In this document: piece by piece, positions 39,228-47,997 of the stretch
Layout: each line of letters begins with the position of its first letter
Numbering within the stretch: position 1 is the first letter of the stretch
DNA from: CAKVOD01 sp964606505
Lineage (GTDB): Bacteria; Bacillota; Clostridia; Christensenellales; UBA1242
DNA length: 64,000 nucleotides
NCBI GenBank assembly: GCA_964606505.1
Contig: CAZSGM010000002.1
Span: 1 to 64,000 of the forward strand
Reading direction: 5' to 3'
Position numbers and translations under genes: made by a program
The notes under the pieces: model-generated
The model's input: the letters and a program-made list of their open reading frames with translations, nothing else
What the model was told of the DNA's origin: nothing
The model's database searches: none

Positions 39228-41315
39228 ATGATAGTTAATAAAGGACACATAATTTACGACATAATAGAGCAAAACAGGAGACAGTATTCTATTCCAGTTT
39301 ATCAGAGAAACTACGACTGGACTAAAACGCAATGCGAGAAGTTGCTAAATGACATTATTGATTGTGTAAGAACGGGCGAGCCGCATTTTGTTGGTTCGAT
39401 TGTCAACGCGAGAGTTCCAAGCAACAATAAAATTTTTCGATATGTTATAGTTGACGGGCAGCAGAGGTTAACGACGATATTTTTGCTTTTGAAGGCGCTG
39501 TATGATTGCGCGGAGAGTGAACTAGATAAAGAACAGATAAGCAATTGGATGTTTAACACGGATAAATTTGGCGAACTTGATTTGACCGACGAAACCAAAC
39601 TTAAATTGAAGCCGATAAAATCTGACAATGTTCAACTTAATTTGCTTATGAAAAGTAGTTTTGAAGAAATGGACAAGGCGAGCAACATTTACCGTAACTA
39701 TGAGTTTTTGAAGGCAAGGGTTGAAAATCTGTTGAAAAATGAGTTTACGGTCAGGGAAATTTGCAATGGAATTGAGCAGTTGATTTGCGCAATTATTGAA
39801 CTCGAAGCGTGCGACAAACCGCAAGAGGTTTTTGAATCTATAAACTCGACGGGGCAACCGTTAAGTATTGCGGATTTGATAAGAAACTTTGTTTTGATGA
39901 CAGACGAAAAACAGGATTATCTATATGAAAATTATTGGGTAAAAATTGAAGGAAAAATTACAAAAGAGTTAATGCCGAATTTCTTGATTGATTACCTAAA
40001 TTTCAAGCAGGATGGTTTTGTAAAAGAGTCTGACGCGTACGATTCATTCAAGTCATTGTTTAAGGGTAAATCTTATTCAAATGAAACTATGTTGAAAGAG
40101 TTGCTGCATTACGCTACCATATATAGTTGGTTTTTAAATGGTGCAGAAACGCTTTCGGAGGGGGTTAATAATTGCTTGAACGGGTTTAGACAAATTAAGC
40201 AAACAACTATTTATGTTTTTTTGTTTAATGTTTTTGACGATTATCTTAACGGGGTTATAGACGAAGAAACATTACATAAAATTTTGAAATTCTTTTTAAA
40301 TTACAGCATTAGGCGATTGTTGTGCAATGTTGGGTCAAACTCACTTAGGGCGCTTTACAAGTATCTGTATTCTAGGGTGTTTAGCAAAACGCAAAACTTA
40401 GATGATTATTATGACGCAATTTTGTCGTATTTTTATCAGTTGAGCAGCAAAGACGCACTAATTAAGGATGAAGATTTGAAAAATGGGCTACTCAAGAGTG
40501 ATTTGTATCACAAAAATGCCATATGCAAATATGTTTTGTATAAACTTGAAAATTTCAACTCTAAAGAGATTGTTGATGTGAAAAACTTGACAATTGAGCA
40601 CATTATGCCACAAAATGAGTATCTTAACAAACCGTGGAAGGAAATGTTGGGTGAAAAGTGGAGTGAGGTACATTCAACTTATTTGCACACGTTGGGGAAC
40701 CTTACCTTGACGGGGTACAATGGGGAGTTGTCGGACAAATCGTTTAGCGAAAAGAAAGAATTGCTGCTTAAGGCTAATACAAAAGTTGTTATCCTTAATA
40801 AGGATGTTTTGAGTGTGGATATTTGGAATGAGGCAGCAATTTTGAGTAGAGCGAAACGGCTTGGAGGTTTAGTCGCGGAGGTTTTTGAATTGGAAGTTCC
40901 GTCGAAAACAATATTATTTAGGGATGAAAACCTTTGCACATTTACGTTGGATAATGTGCAGAACGCGGTTGGGTTAAAACCTGTTTCATATACGCTAGAG
41001 GGCGAGGAAGTGTTTGTCGACGACTTTAAAGAGATGATGGAGTCTGTTTTGTTAAAACTTTACAATAGGAACTCAAGCATTTTGGAGAGAATAGCGAAAA
41101 ATGACGAGCCGTTTGTGCAGAACTCCAAACAAGTGCACATTAGTTGCGATAACTTGAAATTTAAATATGGGGAACAACTTGCCGATACTGGGATTTATTA
41201 TAATACCAACTTGAGCGCGCCAAGTAAGTTGACAATAATCAAATCCCTATTAAATGAGTACGACATCAACCTAGACGATTTTGCGTATTCGGCAAATAAA
41301 CCGAAAAAAACCTAA
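39228..41315 (+). CDS. DUF262/DUF1524 (GmrSD-like) protein
   Basis: 695 residues with a GAGGAG site. The N-terminal DUF262 (ParB/Srx-like fold) shows SIPVYQRNYDWTKTQCEKLL, FVGSIV and the hallmark IVDGQQRLTT (near 77). DUF1524, an HNH-type nuclease part, is near 450-520 (TIEHIMPQNEYLNKPW ... LGNLTLTGYN), with His and Asn as expected. A further C-terminal domain of about 130 residues is not recognised. Fused GmrS/GmrD-type proteins act as modification-dependent (type IV) restriction enzymes against phage DNA with modified bases. It stands alone with its own promoter and terminator. Confidence 0.88.
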   Translation: MIVNKGHIIYDIIEQNRRQYSIPVYQRNYDWTKTQCEKLLNDIIDCVRTGEPHFVGSIVNARVPSNNKIFRYVIVDGQQRLTTIFLLLKALYDCAESELDKEQISNWMFNTDKFGELDLTDETKLKLKPIKSDNVQLNLLMKSSFEEMDKASNIYRNYEFLKARVENLLKNEFTVREICNGIEQLICAIIELEACDKPQEVFESINSTGQPLSIADLIRNFVLMTDEKQDYLYENYWVKIEGKITKELMPNFLIDYLNFKQDGFVKESDAYDSFKSLFKGKSYSNETMLKELLHYATIYSWFLNGAETLSEGVNNCLNGFRQIKQTTIYVFLFNVFDDYLNGVIDEETLHKILKFFLNYSIRRLLCNVGSNSLRALYKYLYSRVFSKTQNLDDYYDAILSYFYQLSSKDALIKDEDLKNGLLKSDLYHKNAICKYVLYKLENFNSKEIVDVKNLTIEHIMPQNEYLNKPWKEMLGEKWSEVHSTYLHTLGNLTLTGYNGELSDKSFSEKKELLLKANTKVVILNKDVLSVDIWNEAAILSRAKRLGGLVAEVFELEVPSKTILFRDENLCTFTLDNVQNAVGLKPVSYTLEGEEVFVDDFKEMMESVLLKLYNRNSSILERIAKNDEPFVQNSKQVHISCDNLKFKYGEQLADTGIYYNTNLSAPSKLTIIKSLLNEYDINLDDFAYSANKPKKT

Positions 41316-41367
41316 AAACGCAGTAGTTTAGAAAACTTTATCTGCGAAGTCGAAAGTGAATAAAATT

Positions 41368-41410
41368 AATAAAACGAACCTAGAGTTAAACTCAAGGTTC
41401 GTTTTATTCT
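41368..41410. terminator. Terminator between DUF262 gene and tRNA-Leu
   Basis: AATAAAACGAACCT paired with AGGTTCGTTTTATT, with an inner GAGTTTAACTC-like stem. Usable from both sides. Confidence 0.8.
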
Positions 41411-41414
41411 TGTA

Positions 41415-41498
41415 TGGTGCAGGAGAAGGGATTTGAACCCTCACGAATCTCTTCACTAGCGTCTGAAACTAGCGCGTCTGCCATTCCGCCACCCCTGC
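41415..41498 (-). tRNA. tRNA-Leu (anticodon CAG)
   Basis: On the minus strand GCAGGGG pairs with CTCCTGC (one G-T). The D arm is TGGCGGAATGGCAGACGCG, the anticodon loop TTCAGAC, a long variable arm follows (TGAAGAGATTCG), the T-loop is GGTTCAAATCC, and ACCA is encoded. Confidence 0.96.
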
Positions 41499-41562
41499 AA
41501 ATTTTTGGGCGCAACTTCAATTTGCGTTGAAAAAATTGGGAATTTTCAACAAGCGCAATACT

Positions 41563-41591
41563 ATTATAATATATTTTCAACAATTTTTCAA
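41563..41591 (-). promoter_or_regulatory. Promoter of tRNA-Leu
   Basis: Read on the minus strand: TTGAAA, 17-base spacer, TATAAT. Confidence 0.75.
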
Positions 41592-41669
41592 CTGTTTATG
41601 AAAAGTTTTCTTAATTTTAAGCAAAATTGCAAAAATGTGAGAGAAAGTTGTGCAATTTCGGCGAACTTG

Positions 41670-41678
41670 TGGTATAAT
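41670..41678 (+). promoter_or_regulatory. Extended -10 promoter of the tatD-like gene
   Basis: TGGTATAAT, 17 bases before the ATG at 41696, so the leader is very short. Confidence 0.55.
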
Positions 41679-41695
41679 TGAGCAGAGGGAAGAAA

Positions 41696-42442
41696 ATGTT
41701 TATTGACTCACATGCACACTTGACGGACGCTGGGCTGGAATGTTTTGAGCCGCAAGGAGCGCTTGACGCGGTTGTTGTTTCGGCTTACAATGCGCAAAAC
41801 ATTGAAAAAACACTACAACTTGCGGCTGGCAATCCTAAATTGTTTGCCACAATTGGAATTCATCCGCAGTTTTGCGGCGATTATAACGGCGAGATTGAGC
41901 ACGTCATACGCTCATCGCGCGCGCAAATTGTGGGGATTGGCGAAATTGGGCTCGATAACAACTATTTGACCGACTTTGCGCTGCAAAAGCGGGTTTTTGT
42001 TCGCCAGCTAGAACTTGCGGGCGAGCTGGGGCTGCCAGTCGTTGTGCATGCGAGGGGATGTTATGCGGAAGAGTTAGGAATTTTGCGGGATTTTAACGGG
42101 CTAAACTTTATGTTGCACGCATTCAACGGCACGCAAAGCGACTGCGCTAAGGCGTTGGATTTGGGTGGCTATATTTCGTTTGCTGGCAATATAACATACA
42201 AAAGGCACGTCGATTTGCGCAAGACCGCGGCGAGTGTTCCACTTTCGCGGCTACTCATTGAAACGGATAGCCCTAATGCGCTGCCGTCGGTTTTTATGCG
42301 CAAGGGGGTCAACACACCCAATAATGTGGGGTATGTGGCAAGTGCAATTGCTGCCGCGCGTGGGGTTTCGGTGGACGAAATCGCGGACGCAACGCGGCAA
42401 AATGCGATAAAATTATTCAATTTAGACATTAAGGAGAGTTAG
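41696..42442 (+). CDS. TatD-family metal-dependent DNase/hydrolase
   Basis: 248 residues from the ATG at 41696 (FIDSHAHLTD directly follows, as in the family). Metal ligands: HxH in DSHAHL, Glu in IGEIGLDNNY, His in VVHARGC and MLHAFNG, and Asp in IETDSPNALP. TatD proteins are 3'-5' exonucleases or D-Tyr-tRNA-type hydrolases acting in DNA repair and turnover. 2 bases separate it from the next gene, so both form an operon. Confidence 0.92.
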   Translation: MFIDSHAHLTDAGLECFEPQGALDAVVVSAYNAQNIEKTLQLAAGNPKLFATIGIHPQFCGDYNGEIEHVIRSSRAQIVGIGEIGLDNNYLTDFALQKRVFVRQLELAGELGLPVVVHARGCYAEELGILRDFNGLNFMLHAFNGTQSDCAKALDLGGYISFAGNITYKRHVDLRKTAASVPLSRLLIETDSPNALPSVFMRKGVNTPNNVGYVASAIAAARGVSVDEIADATRQNAIKLFNLDIKES

Positions 42443-42444
42443 TT

Positions 42445-43128
42445 ATGGAACAATTTCAAAGGCTTGAACTACTTATTGGCGTTGAGGCAGTTGCAAAGCT
42501 CAAAGACGCGCGAGTGGCGGTGTTTGGGCTTGGAGGCGTCGGGAGTTACGTGGTCGAGGCGCTGGCGCGTTCGGGCGTGGGGGAACTGCACATTGTTGAT
42601 AAAGACGTGGTGGATGTTACGAATATTAACAGGCAACTATATGCGCTGGGCAGTACTGTTGGGATGCGCAAAACTGAGGTGGCGAGGAAACGCATTCTCG
42701 ACATAAACCCAAGTGCGCGAGTTGTTGAGTACTGCAGAAGTTTTAATAACGAAAACTTTGAGTTTCCGTTTGTAGATGTGGACTACATTGTCGACGCGAT
42801 TGATGATGTGGACGCAAAAATTGCGCTTGTGCAGAGGGCGAAGGAATTTGGAAAGGCTATAATTTGTGCGATGGGGGCGGGCAACAAATTGGAACCGACA
42901 AAATTTAGGGTTGAGGACATTAGCGAGACGCATACCTGCCCACTTGCTAAGGTTGTGCGCAAACGTCTTGCAGAACTTGGGATATCGGGAGTTAAAACGG
43001 TTTTTTCGACCGAGAAACGTGCACCTAAAGTGAAGAGTGAGATGATTGCAAGTTGCGCGTTTGTGCCGTCCGTCGCTGGGCTTATTATCGCGGGGGAGGT
43101 TGTTAAGGACTTAATAGCGAGAGCGTAA
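42445..43128 (+). CDS. tcdA: tRNA threonylcarbamoyladenosine dehydratase (TcdA-like E1 enzyme)
   Basis: 227 residues with a GGAGAG site. ThiF/E1 fold: RLELLIGVEAVAKLKDARV, nucleotide-binding GLGGVGSYVVEALARSG, DVTNINRQLYA, the adenylation region, and a cysteine in SETHTCPLAKVVRKRL (near 172). The late segment FSTEKRAPK and ASCAFVPSVAGLIIAGEVVK are typical of TcdA/CsdL. It converts t6A at position 37 of ANN-decoding tRNAs to the cyclic form. Other E1-like sulfur carriers are possible but the match is good. Confidence 0.9.
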   Translation: MEQFQRLELLIGVEAVAKLKDARVAVFGLGGVGSYVVEALARSGVGELHIVDKDVVDVTNINRQLYALGSTVGMRKTEVARKRILDINPSARVVEYCRSFNNENFEFPFVDVDYIVDAIDDVDAKIALVQRAKEFGKAIICAMGAGNKLEPTKFRVEDISETHTCPLAKVVRKRLAELGISGVKTVFSTEKRAPKVKSEMIASCAFVPSVAGLIIAGEVVKDLIARA

Positions 43129-43264
43129 CGGCGGGCGACTGTAACCGCAGCACTTTTTTGCACGTGGTTTGCGCGTATGTCTGCGCGAAAAACGAGCGCA
43201 CGTGCTACAAAGATTGAAAAGGTGGGCAAATATGGTAAAAAATTTGGAAAAAGTTGAAAATTAG
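43129..43264. other. Intergenic, GC-rich
   Basis: No gene. Contains short inverted pieces (TTTGCGCGTATG...CTGCGCGAAA). Confidence 0.35.
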
Positions 43265-43294
43265 TTGACAATATTCAAAAAAAATGTTATTATA
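43265..43294 (+). promoter_or_regulatory. Promoter upstream of tRNA-Ser(GCU)
   Basis: TTGACA, 18-base spacer, TATTAT (43289-43294), with a TATAAT overlapping 2 bases later. About 230 bases before the tRNA. Confidence 0.6.
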
Positions 43295-43524
43295 ATAAAG
43301 CATTGGTAAAAGCGCCTCGCTTGATGTGTTTCGCGCGCTTGCAAACTGAGTTGCAGCACAAAACGCTAATGTGTGGATGGTTAACGACTGGAGGGGCGAC
43401 AGCGTGCGCAAGTTTGGATTGGTTTACGTATGTACAACGCAATGCAGTGGCAACGGCGTGTGGCTGGAGAGCCAGTTTGGAATAAATGTTAATTTCAAAA
43501 TTACAATTTAATAAACAAAACGAT
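43295..43524 (+). other. Transcribed leader or small RNA candidate before tRNA-Ser(GCU)
   Basis: GC-richer than its surroundings, behind a good promoter and not coding in any convincing way (a 60-codon TTG-started frame has no ribosome site). It may be a long tRNA precursor leader or an independent RNA. I recognise no known RNA family. Confidence 0.35.
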
Positions 43525-43615
43525 GGAGAGATACTCAAGAGGCTCAAGAGGACGCCCTGCTAAGGCGTTAGTACGGGAAACCGTAGCGAGGGTTCGAATC
43601 CCTCTCTCTCCGCCA
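43525..43615 (+). tRNA. tRNA-Ser (anticodon GCU)
   Basis: GGAGAGA pairs with TCTCTCC. The anticodon loop is CTGCTAA (GCT), the long variable arm is AGTACGGGAAACCGT, the T-loop is GGTTCGAATCC, and CCA is encoded. Confidence 0.97.
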
Positions 43616-43617
43616 AA

Positions 43618-43656
43618 GTGAGAACAATCCGAGCCTTGTGGTCGGGTTGTTCTTTT
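43618..43656 (+). terminator. Terminator of tRNA-Ser(GCU)
   Basis: AGAACAATCCGA paired with TCGGGTTGTTCT, then TTTT. The same type of terminator is found displaced at 20470. Confidence 0.8.
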
Positions 43657-43717
43657 GTTGCAAATTTTTGTTTTTGTGCTAGCAGCTTAAAGAAGTTTGC
43701 TGAATTTGGGGCGACTT

Positions 43718-43771
43718 TTATAACCTTGCAGTAAATTATAACCTTACGGCAAATTATAATCTTACGGCAAA
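43718..43771. repeat. 18-bp tandem repeat, three copies
   Basis: TTATAACCTTGCAGTAAA, TTATAACCTTACGGCAAA, TTATAATCTTACGGCAAA. Confidence 0.9.
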
Positions 43772-43810
43772 TGAAGATTGCGTTTGCTTGCAGGACAATC
43801 AATAAACCCC

Positions 43811-43847
43811 AAAGAAGAAGTTAAAAAACTTCTTCTATTTTTTTTTG
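43811..43847 (+). terminator. Hairpin with T run before the SGNH gene
   Basis: AGAAGAAGTT paired with AACTTCTTCT followed by ten T and then nine G. It ends any transcript from the left. Confidence 0.65.
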
Positions 43848-43909
43848 GGGGGGGGATTTGCAAAATTTGATAAATTGCGATATAATACTCATAGTTTAAG
43901 GAGATGGAT

Positions 43910-44536
43910 ATGAAAATCCTTTGTTATGGCGATTCTAACACTTGGGGATACATTTCAAACATAAATGGTTATTCAAAAGATATTGCAATGCAAAAATATG
44001 ATGAAAAAGATTGTTGGTGGTATCCGTTAATGCAAGGCAATGAAGTTTTTGTTAATGGGTTATGTGGTAGATGTGTTGCGCATGAAAATAAGTGGCTAAA
44101 AAATAGAAATGCTAGTTTGACTATGATAGGTGATTTAAAAGGGTATCGGCATTTAGATATAATAATATTTCAGTTAGGTACTAATGATTGCAAGAGCGAA
44201 TATAAAGATAGTGCAAAAGAAATCGCTCAGAATCTTGAAAACTTATTAAAATTAGTTCAATCTCAAACTAATGCTCAAATTTTAATCATTAGTCCTGCAA
44301 CAATAAAAGAGGACAACAAAATAACTCAAAAATACTATATTGGAGCTCAATCAAAATCTATTGAATTAGATTATCTTTATCAAAATATCGCTCAAAAGAA
44401 TAATTTTTATTTTATATCTGGTAAAGACTTGGAAACTGGGGAAGATGGCGAACATTTAACAAAAAGCGGACACAAACAACTTGGCTGCAAAGTTTTAACA
44501 TTGGTAAATTCCCTTAATTATACTATAGTAATGTAA
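43910..44536 (+). CDS. SGNH/GDSL-family hydrolase
   Basis: 208 residues from the ATG at 43910; the ATG six bases earlier is only 1 base from AAGGAG and is unlikely. Block I GDSNTWG (nucleophile Ser9), block II Gly in VNGLCGRC, block III LGTNDCK (Asn), block V DGEHLTKSGHKQL (Asp, His). Intracellular esterase or arylesterase type; the substrate is not visible. Slightly more AT-rich than its neighbours. Confidence 0.9.
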   Translation: MKILCYGDSNTWGYISNINGYSKDIAMQKYDEKDCWWYPLMQGNEVFVNGLCGRCVAHENKWLKNRNASLTMIGDLKGYRHLDIIIFQLGTNDCKSEYKDSAKEIAQNLENLLKLVQSQTNAQILIISPATIKEDNKITQKYYIGAQSKSIELDYLYQNIAQKNNFYFISGKDLETGEDGEHLTKSGHKQLGCKVLTLVNSLNYTIVM

Positions 44537-44628
44537 TACTTTTTACAAACAATACTCAACTTTAATCCACCCAGCACTGATATAGTTAACGTTAGGATTG
44601 GATAGTGGGTTTTCCGCAATCAATCGGT

Positions 44629-44668
44629 CGTTTAGTGTGAAATTCGCTGAACGACTTTTTTGCATTTG
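44629..44668 (+). terminator. Terminator downstream of the SGNH gene (first)
   Basis: GTCGTTTAGTG paired with CGCTGAACGAC (G-T pairs), then TTTTTT. Confidence 0.7.
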
Positions 44669-44728
44669 TTGGGCTTTGTAGAAAAGCAAAGGCTAGAATA
44701 GTTTTGTTAAAAACCATACAACAACCAA

Positions 44729-44760
44729 AAGAAAAGAGGGGCGTCCCTCTTTTCTTGTTT
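44729..44760 (+). terminator. Terminator downstream of the SGNH gene (second)
   Basis: AAGAAAAGAGGG paired with CCCTCTTTTCTT, then GTTTT. Confidence 0.75.
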
Positions 44761-45081
44761 TATGTTAAGCAATGGAGTTAATTGGTGTAATGGAGTCGGG
44801 CATCTTAAAAGTGTTAGTTAAAAATGTTATAGTCTTAAAAGGATTATTTTGAAATTGACTTACTATAGAAATTGGATTATTGTAGAAGTGGATGATTTTA
44901 GAATTTAAGCAATCAACTTTATTTTCTAAACAATTCAAATGCTTGAATTGCTTAGATTTTTTTAACACGATTTCAAGATTTTTTTACTTCAAAATTTCAC
45001 TATTTCGACGCAACATTGCTTCAACTTCAACATAACATAACGTCAACATTTGTTGTTTTTTTTATTTAGCAATCATTTGCC

Positions 45082-47997
45082 TTAGTCGTCGTCGTTGGAG
45101 TCTTTAGGGGCGTTAGGGTTTTCTTCGTAGTAGTATTTCGTGTTAACCCTTTCGCGTCTGCGTCCGCCGCCTCTAACTGAGGAGAATGTGAGCGAGAAGA
45201 GCAACATCACGAGTGCGCCGACACCCGCACTAATTCCGCACTGTACCCAGTTTATGTCTGCGAAAAGTCCGCCCTCGCTGCCAACAGGTTCAATCGTGAA
45301 TGTGGCCGTTCTTGCTTGAACGGGGTAGTAGTTTTCCTCGTCGACAACAAATATCGCGGTTACCTCGTACACGCCTACCTCCGTTTGTGTGTTGTTCCTG
45401 TACACAACACTAACGCCGTCAGGCAACGCCCCCTCAATCTCGAGCACTTGTTCCTTGCCCGTGTATTTTACGGTTTTGCTTGAAAACTTTACGCTCGTCA
45501 TATCAATTGGTGCTCGGGCAATCTCGAACTCAAGCTCCGCGGTATAACCTTTATACATAAGCAAAACCCTGTATGTTCCAGCATTGACTGCTTCAGCAAC
45601 AGCAATCCAATGTTCGTTTGCCATTTTTTTGTAATATGTGATCGTGTAGTTAGTATCTGAGATATTTGGGTCATCTGATTTTACTAAATTGTCTGCGACC
45701 TCAATAGTCTTTGGGGTTCCGTCGTACACAAACGTGTTGTTTGGTACGAGTCCAAGTGAACCATTGGACTTGCCGCATGTGCACGCGCTGTAAATGCAGT
45801 AGTCGATTGGAATGACATTCGTAAAGTTGTGCTCATGCTCCACCCAGTTACCATACAAAGTGGTTGTTGCGTTGCAGGCGTAATCCCACTCGGTCGTATA
45901 TGAACTATCTGTATATAGTTTTAAAATATAACCCTCTTTTTTAGCGTTCTCTCCCAGTAATTCGCTAACTTCGTGCGAAGTGGTGTTCTTTTTGTAAGGG
46001 AAGGTAAGCGTTTTTGAATCGGGGGCTCCGCTAGACGCATCTTTATACTCCATACGAATATCGACAAACTGTCCTATGGTTCCATTAAAATTACTGCCCG
46101 CGCCAACAATTACGCATTCCTCAGGCGGGGAGTTTTCGTCGAGCGAAATATCGCCTGTCAAGCTGCCATTTATGTAAACTTTTGATTTTTGCTTCAACTT
46201 AATGTTTGCAGTTGTTGTACCCGAAATATAAATTTCGGCATCAATGGAGTTTTCTCCATTTTGATAGTGATTTGCAAGAATATCAAAATTGTTCGCGCCT
46301 TCCATTGTTACATCTTTAATTTTTATTGTTGGGCAGGTATATCCACTTCCATAATACTCGTTAGGGTCAGAGTGATAAGATGGAATTCGGATAACTGAAG
46401 TTTTAACGATTTCATTTTCAAAGTGGCAATTTTCAAAAGTTGCTATACCTGTGTACAGTAGTAGAGATGAACTGCCTTCATTCTCAATAAATTGCGTGTT
46501 CAAAATACGAATATCTGCTTGTGAAGCAAAGTCTCCGATACAGGAAACGCCCCCTCTATTCCTTTCAAATACGCAGCCATCAAAAATTTCGACAGGGTAT
46601 CTATCTTTAGCCGTAAGCGTGTGAACAATTGACCCTACCGACGACCCAATATGAACGCCGACATTTCCAACGAAATGCGTGTTGGTAATAGTAAATTCGG
46701 CAGCGCCGTTCATAATAGCAAAACCGTCATTTCCTGCGAAGTTGCCGCGGAATATTGTGTTGTCTACTTTGGCTTGTGGGTAAGGCAGAGTGTCGCCACC
46801 GCCACTAGATGAGAAATGGATTGCGCCGCCAGAACTGTTCCAGTGAGTAACATTGCCTTCAAAAATGCAGTCTTCCACTATTAGTTCGCCGATTTTTTGA
46901 GACATTATGGCCCCACCGCCGCCACCGTTTGAGGAGTTTCCTATAAATGTTGAGTCGCTGATTATAACTTTAGTAACGGGGTACGCAGTAGGGTTTTCTT
47001 CCAAAACGTTGCTTCCAATACGAATAACTCCTGCGCCTCTACTTAGGTTGTGCTCAAAACTACTATTATTAATTTCGGCTTCTCCTTTCAGTATGACAAT
47101 TGAGCCTCCGCTTATGCTTGGCGCATAAATGTTGTTCATAGAAAGGTTGTTAGTAATGAGTTTTCCGTTTGATGAAATGACGTTACTTTTTGTTTCCGGT
47201 TCGCCGTCCATTGAATTTTCAACAAAAGGGATGTCGAAAGAATAACCGTAAGGGATTTTATCAAATGCAACGGCCCATTTTGTTGCACCACCGTCAATTG
47301 TTAAGTCGTTTATTGTGAGTGTCGAGGTTTCCGCTACCGCCAAAAACCTTGTCGCAAACTCCGATTTGTCAAGAGTGTGGAAGTTCCCGTTAATTGTAAC
47401 ATTTTTATTCGCAACAGCAGCACCCTCGGTAATCTTAAAGTTTCTCATAACTTCAATAGTGTCTCCCGAGCCCGCATACTCAATTGCGCTTTGGAAGTCT
47501 GAAAATGTAGCAATCCTAGTGTTGTTTCTCCAAACTTCAATTGCGCCGCTTGCGTCCTCAGTTGGGGTAAATGAACAAACAAAAGGTTCGCCGCCGTAAA
47601 GCTCGCGTTGTTCGCCGTCAAGTTCGTACTTAACTGACTCTGCCAAAATTAGGGCGTGTTTGTTTAAGCGTGTCAAACTTATGGCTGCGTTTGTTTCGCC
47701 AATTTTTCCGCTTATTGTGTAAGTCGTGTCCGACAAATTCGCACTAAGTGCGTACGTGTTGTCAAACAAAATGCTGCCGTCAGCCTTAATTTCTATCAAG
47801 TGCGCCAAGTTGCCTGACCTATAAAACCCAACGTCAAACGCTGTCAGTGTTTCTTCAGCAGTCAAAGCGTAAACGTGAGGTTGCTCCGCCTTAGGTTTGG
47901 CTGCAAAACTCAAACTTAAAGCAAGCGCAACTAAGCCTATAACAACGAATAATAACGTCTTTATTAGGTAATTATCCTTTGTAACTCTCGTTTCCAT
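45082..47997 (-). CDS. Large membrane-anchored beta-helix surface protein
   Basis: 971 residues with an AAGGAG site. Signal segment LIKTLLFVVIGLVALALSLSFAA (in a slightly long basic N-region). Residues 165-650 form a parallel beta-helix of the polymorphic-protein type (TINGNFHTLDKS, NSSNGGGGGAIMSQ, GNVTHWNSSGGAIHFSSS). A bacterial-repeat-like part follows (TLYGNW), then a His/Cys piece (HEHNFTNV...CTCGKSNGS) resembling the units of the protein at 21928. Two MBG-like domains end with YYPVQARTATFTIEP. A C-terminal membrane helix (ISAGVGALVMLLFSLTF) and basic RGGGRRRER tail anchor it; no LPxTG is present. Likely adhesin. Confidence 0.85.
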   Translation of the reverse strand: METRVTKDNYLIKTLLFVVIGLVALALSLSFAAKPKAEQPHVYALTAEETLTAFDVGFYRSGNLAHLIEIKADGSILFDNTYALSANLSDTTYTISGKIGETNAAISLTRLNKHALILAESVKYELDGEQRELYGGEPFVCSFTPTEDASGAIEVWRNNTRIATFSDFQSAIEYAGSGDTIEVMRNFKITEGAAVANKNVTINGNFHTLDKSEFATRFLAVAETSTLTINDLTIDGGATKWAVAFDKIPYGYSFDIPFVENSMDGEPETKSNVISSNGKLITNNLSMNNIYAPSISGGSIVILKGEAEINNSSFEHNLSRGAGVIRIGSNVLEENPTAYPVTKVIISDSTFIGNSSNGGGGGAIMSQKIGELIVEDCIFEGNVTHWNSSGGAIHFSSSGGGDTLPYPQAKVDNTIFRGNFAGNDGFAIMNGAAEFTITNTHFVGNVGVHIGSSVGSIVHTLTAKDRYPVEIFDGCVFERNRGGVSCIGDFASQADIRILNTQFIENEGSSSLLLYTGIATFENCHFENEIVKTSVIRIPSYHSDPNEYYGSGYTCPTIKIKDVTMEGANNFDILANHYQNGENSIDAEIYISGTTTANIKLKQKSKVYINGSLTGDISLDENSPPEECVIVGAGSNFNGTIGQFVDIRMEYKDASSGAPDSKTLTFPYKKNTTSHEVSELLGENAKKEGYILKLYTDSSYTTEWDYACNATTTLYGNWVEHEHNFTNVIPIDYCIYSACTCGKSNGSLGLVPNNTFVYDGTPKTIEVADNLVKSDDPNISDTNYTITYYKKMANEHWIAVAEAVNAGTYRVLLMYKGYTAELEFEIARAPIDMTSVKFSSKTVKYTGKEQVLEIEGALPDGVSVVYRNNTQTEVGVYEVTAIFVVDEENYYPVQARTATFTIEPVGSEGGLFADINWVQCGISAGVGALVMLLFSLTFSSVRGGGRRRERVNTKYYYEENPNAPKDSNDDD

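Larger units (their letters stand above)
44537..45081. other. Intergenic region with stacked hairpins
   Basis: No convincing gene. Hairpin terminators at 44629-44668 and 44729-44760, and a third stem CTAAACAATTCAAATGC...TTGAATTGCTTAG (44925-44956) followed by T residues. Between 44980 and 45060, ACATAACG / AACATTG-type short repeats occur. Confidence 0.5.

Noticed and set aside
43303..43485. 60-residue frame before tRNA-Ser(GCU)
   Set aside because: TTG start without ribosome site; composition not coding-like.
43847..43855. Runs of 7-9 G at 39120, 43847 and 62416 as phase switches
   Set aside because: All lie in intergenic DNA with no start codon reading through them into a gene.
44765..44968. 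67-residue minus-strand frame
   Set aside because: Covers a terminator hairpin, is low complexity and has no ribosome site.
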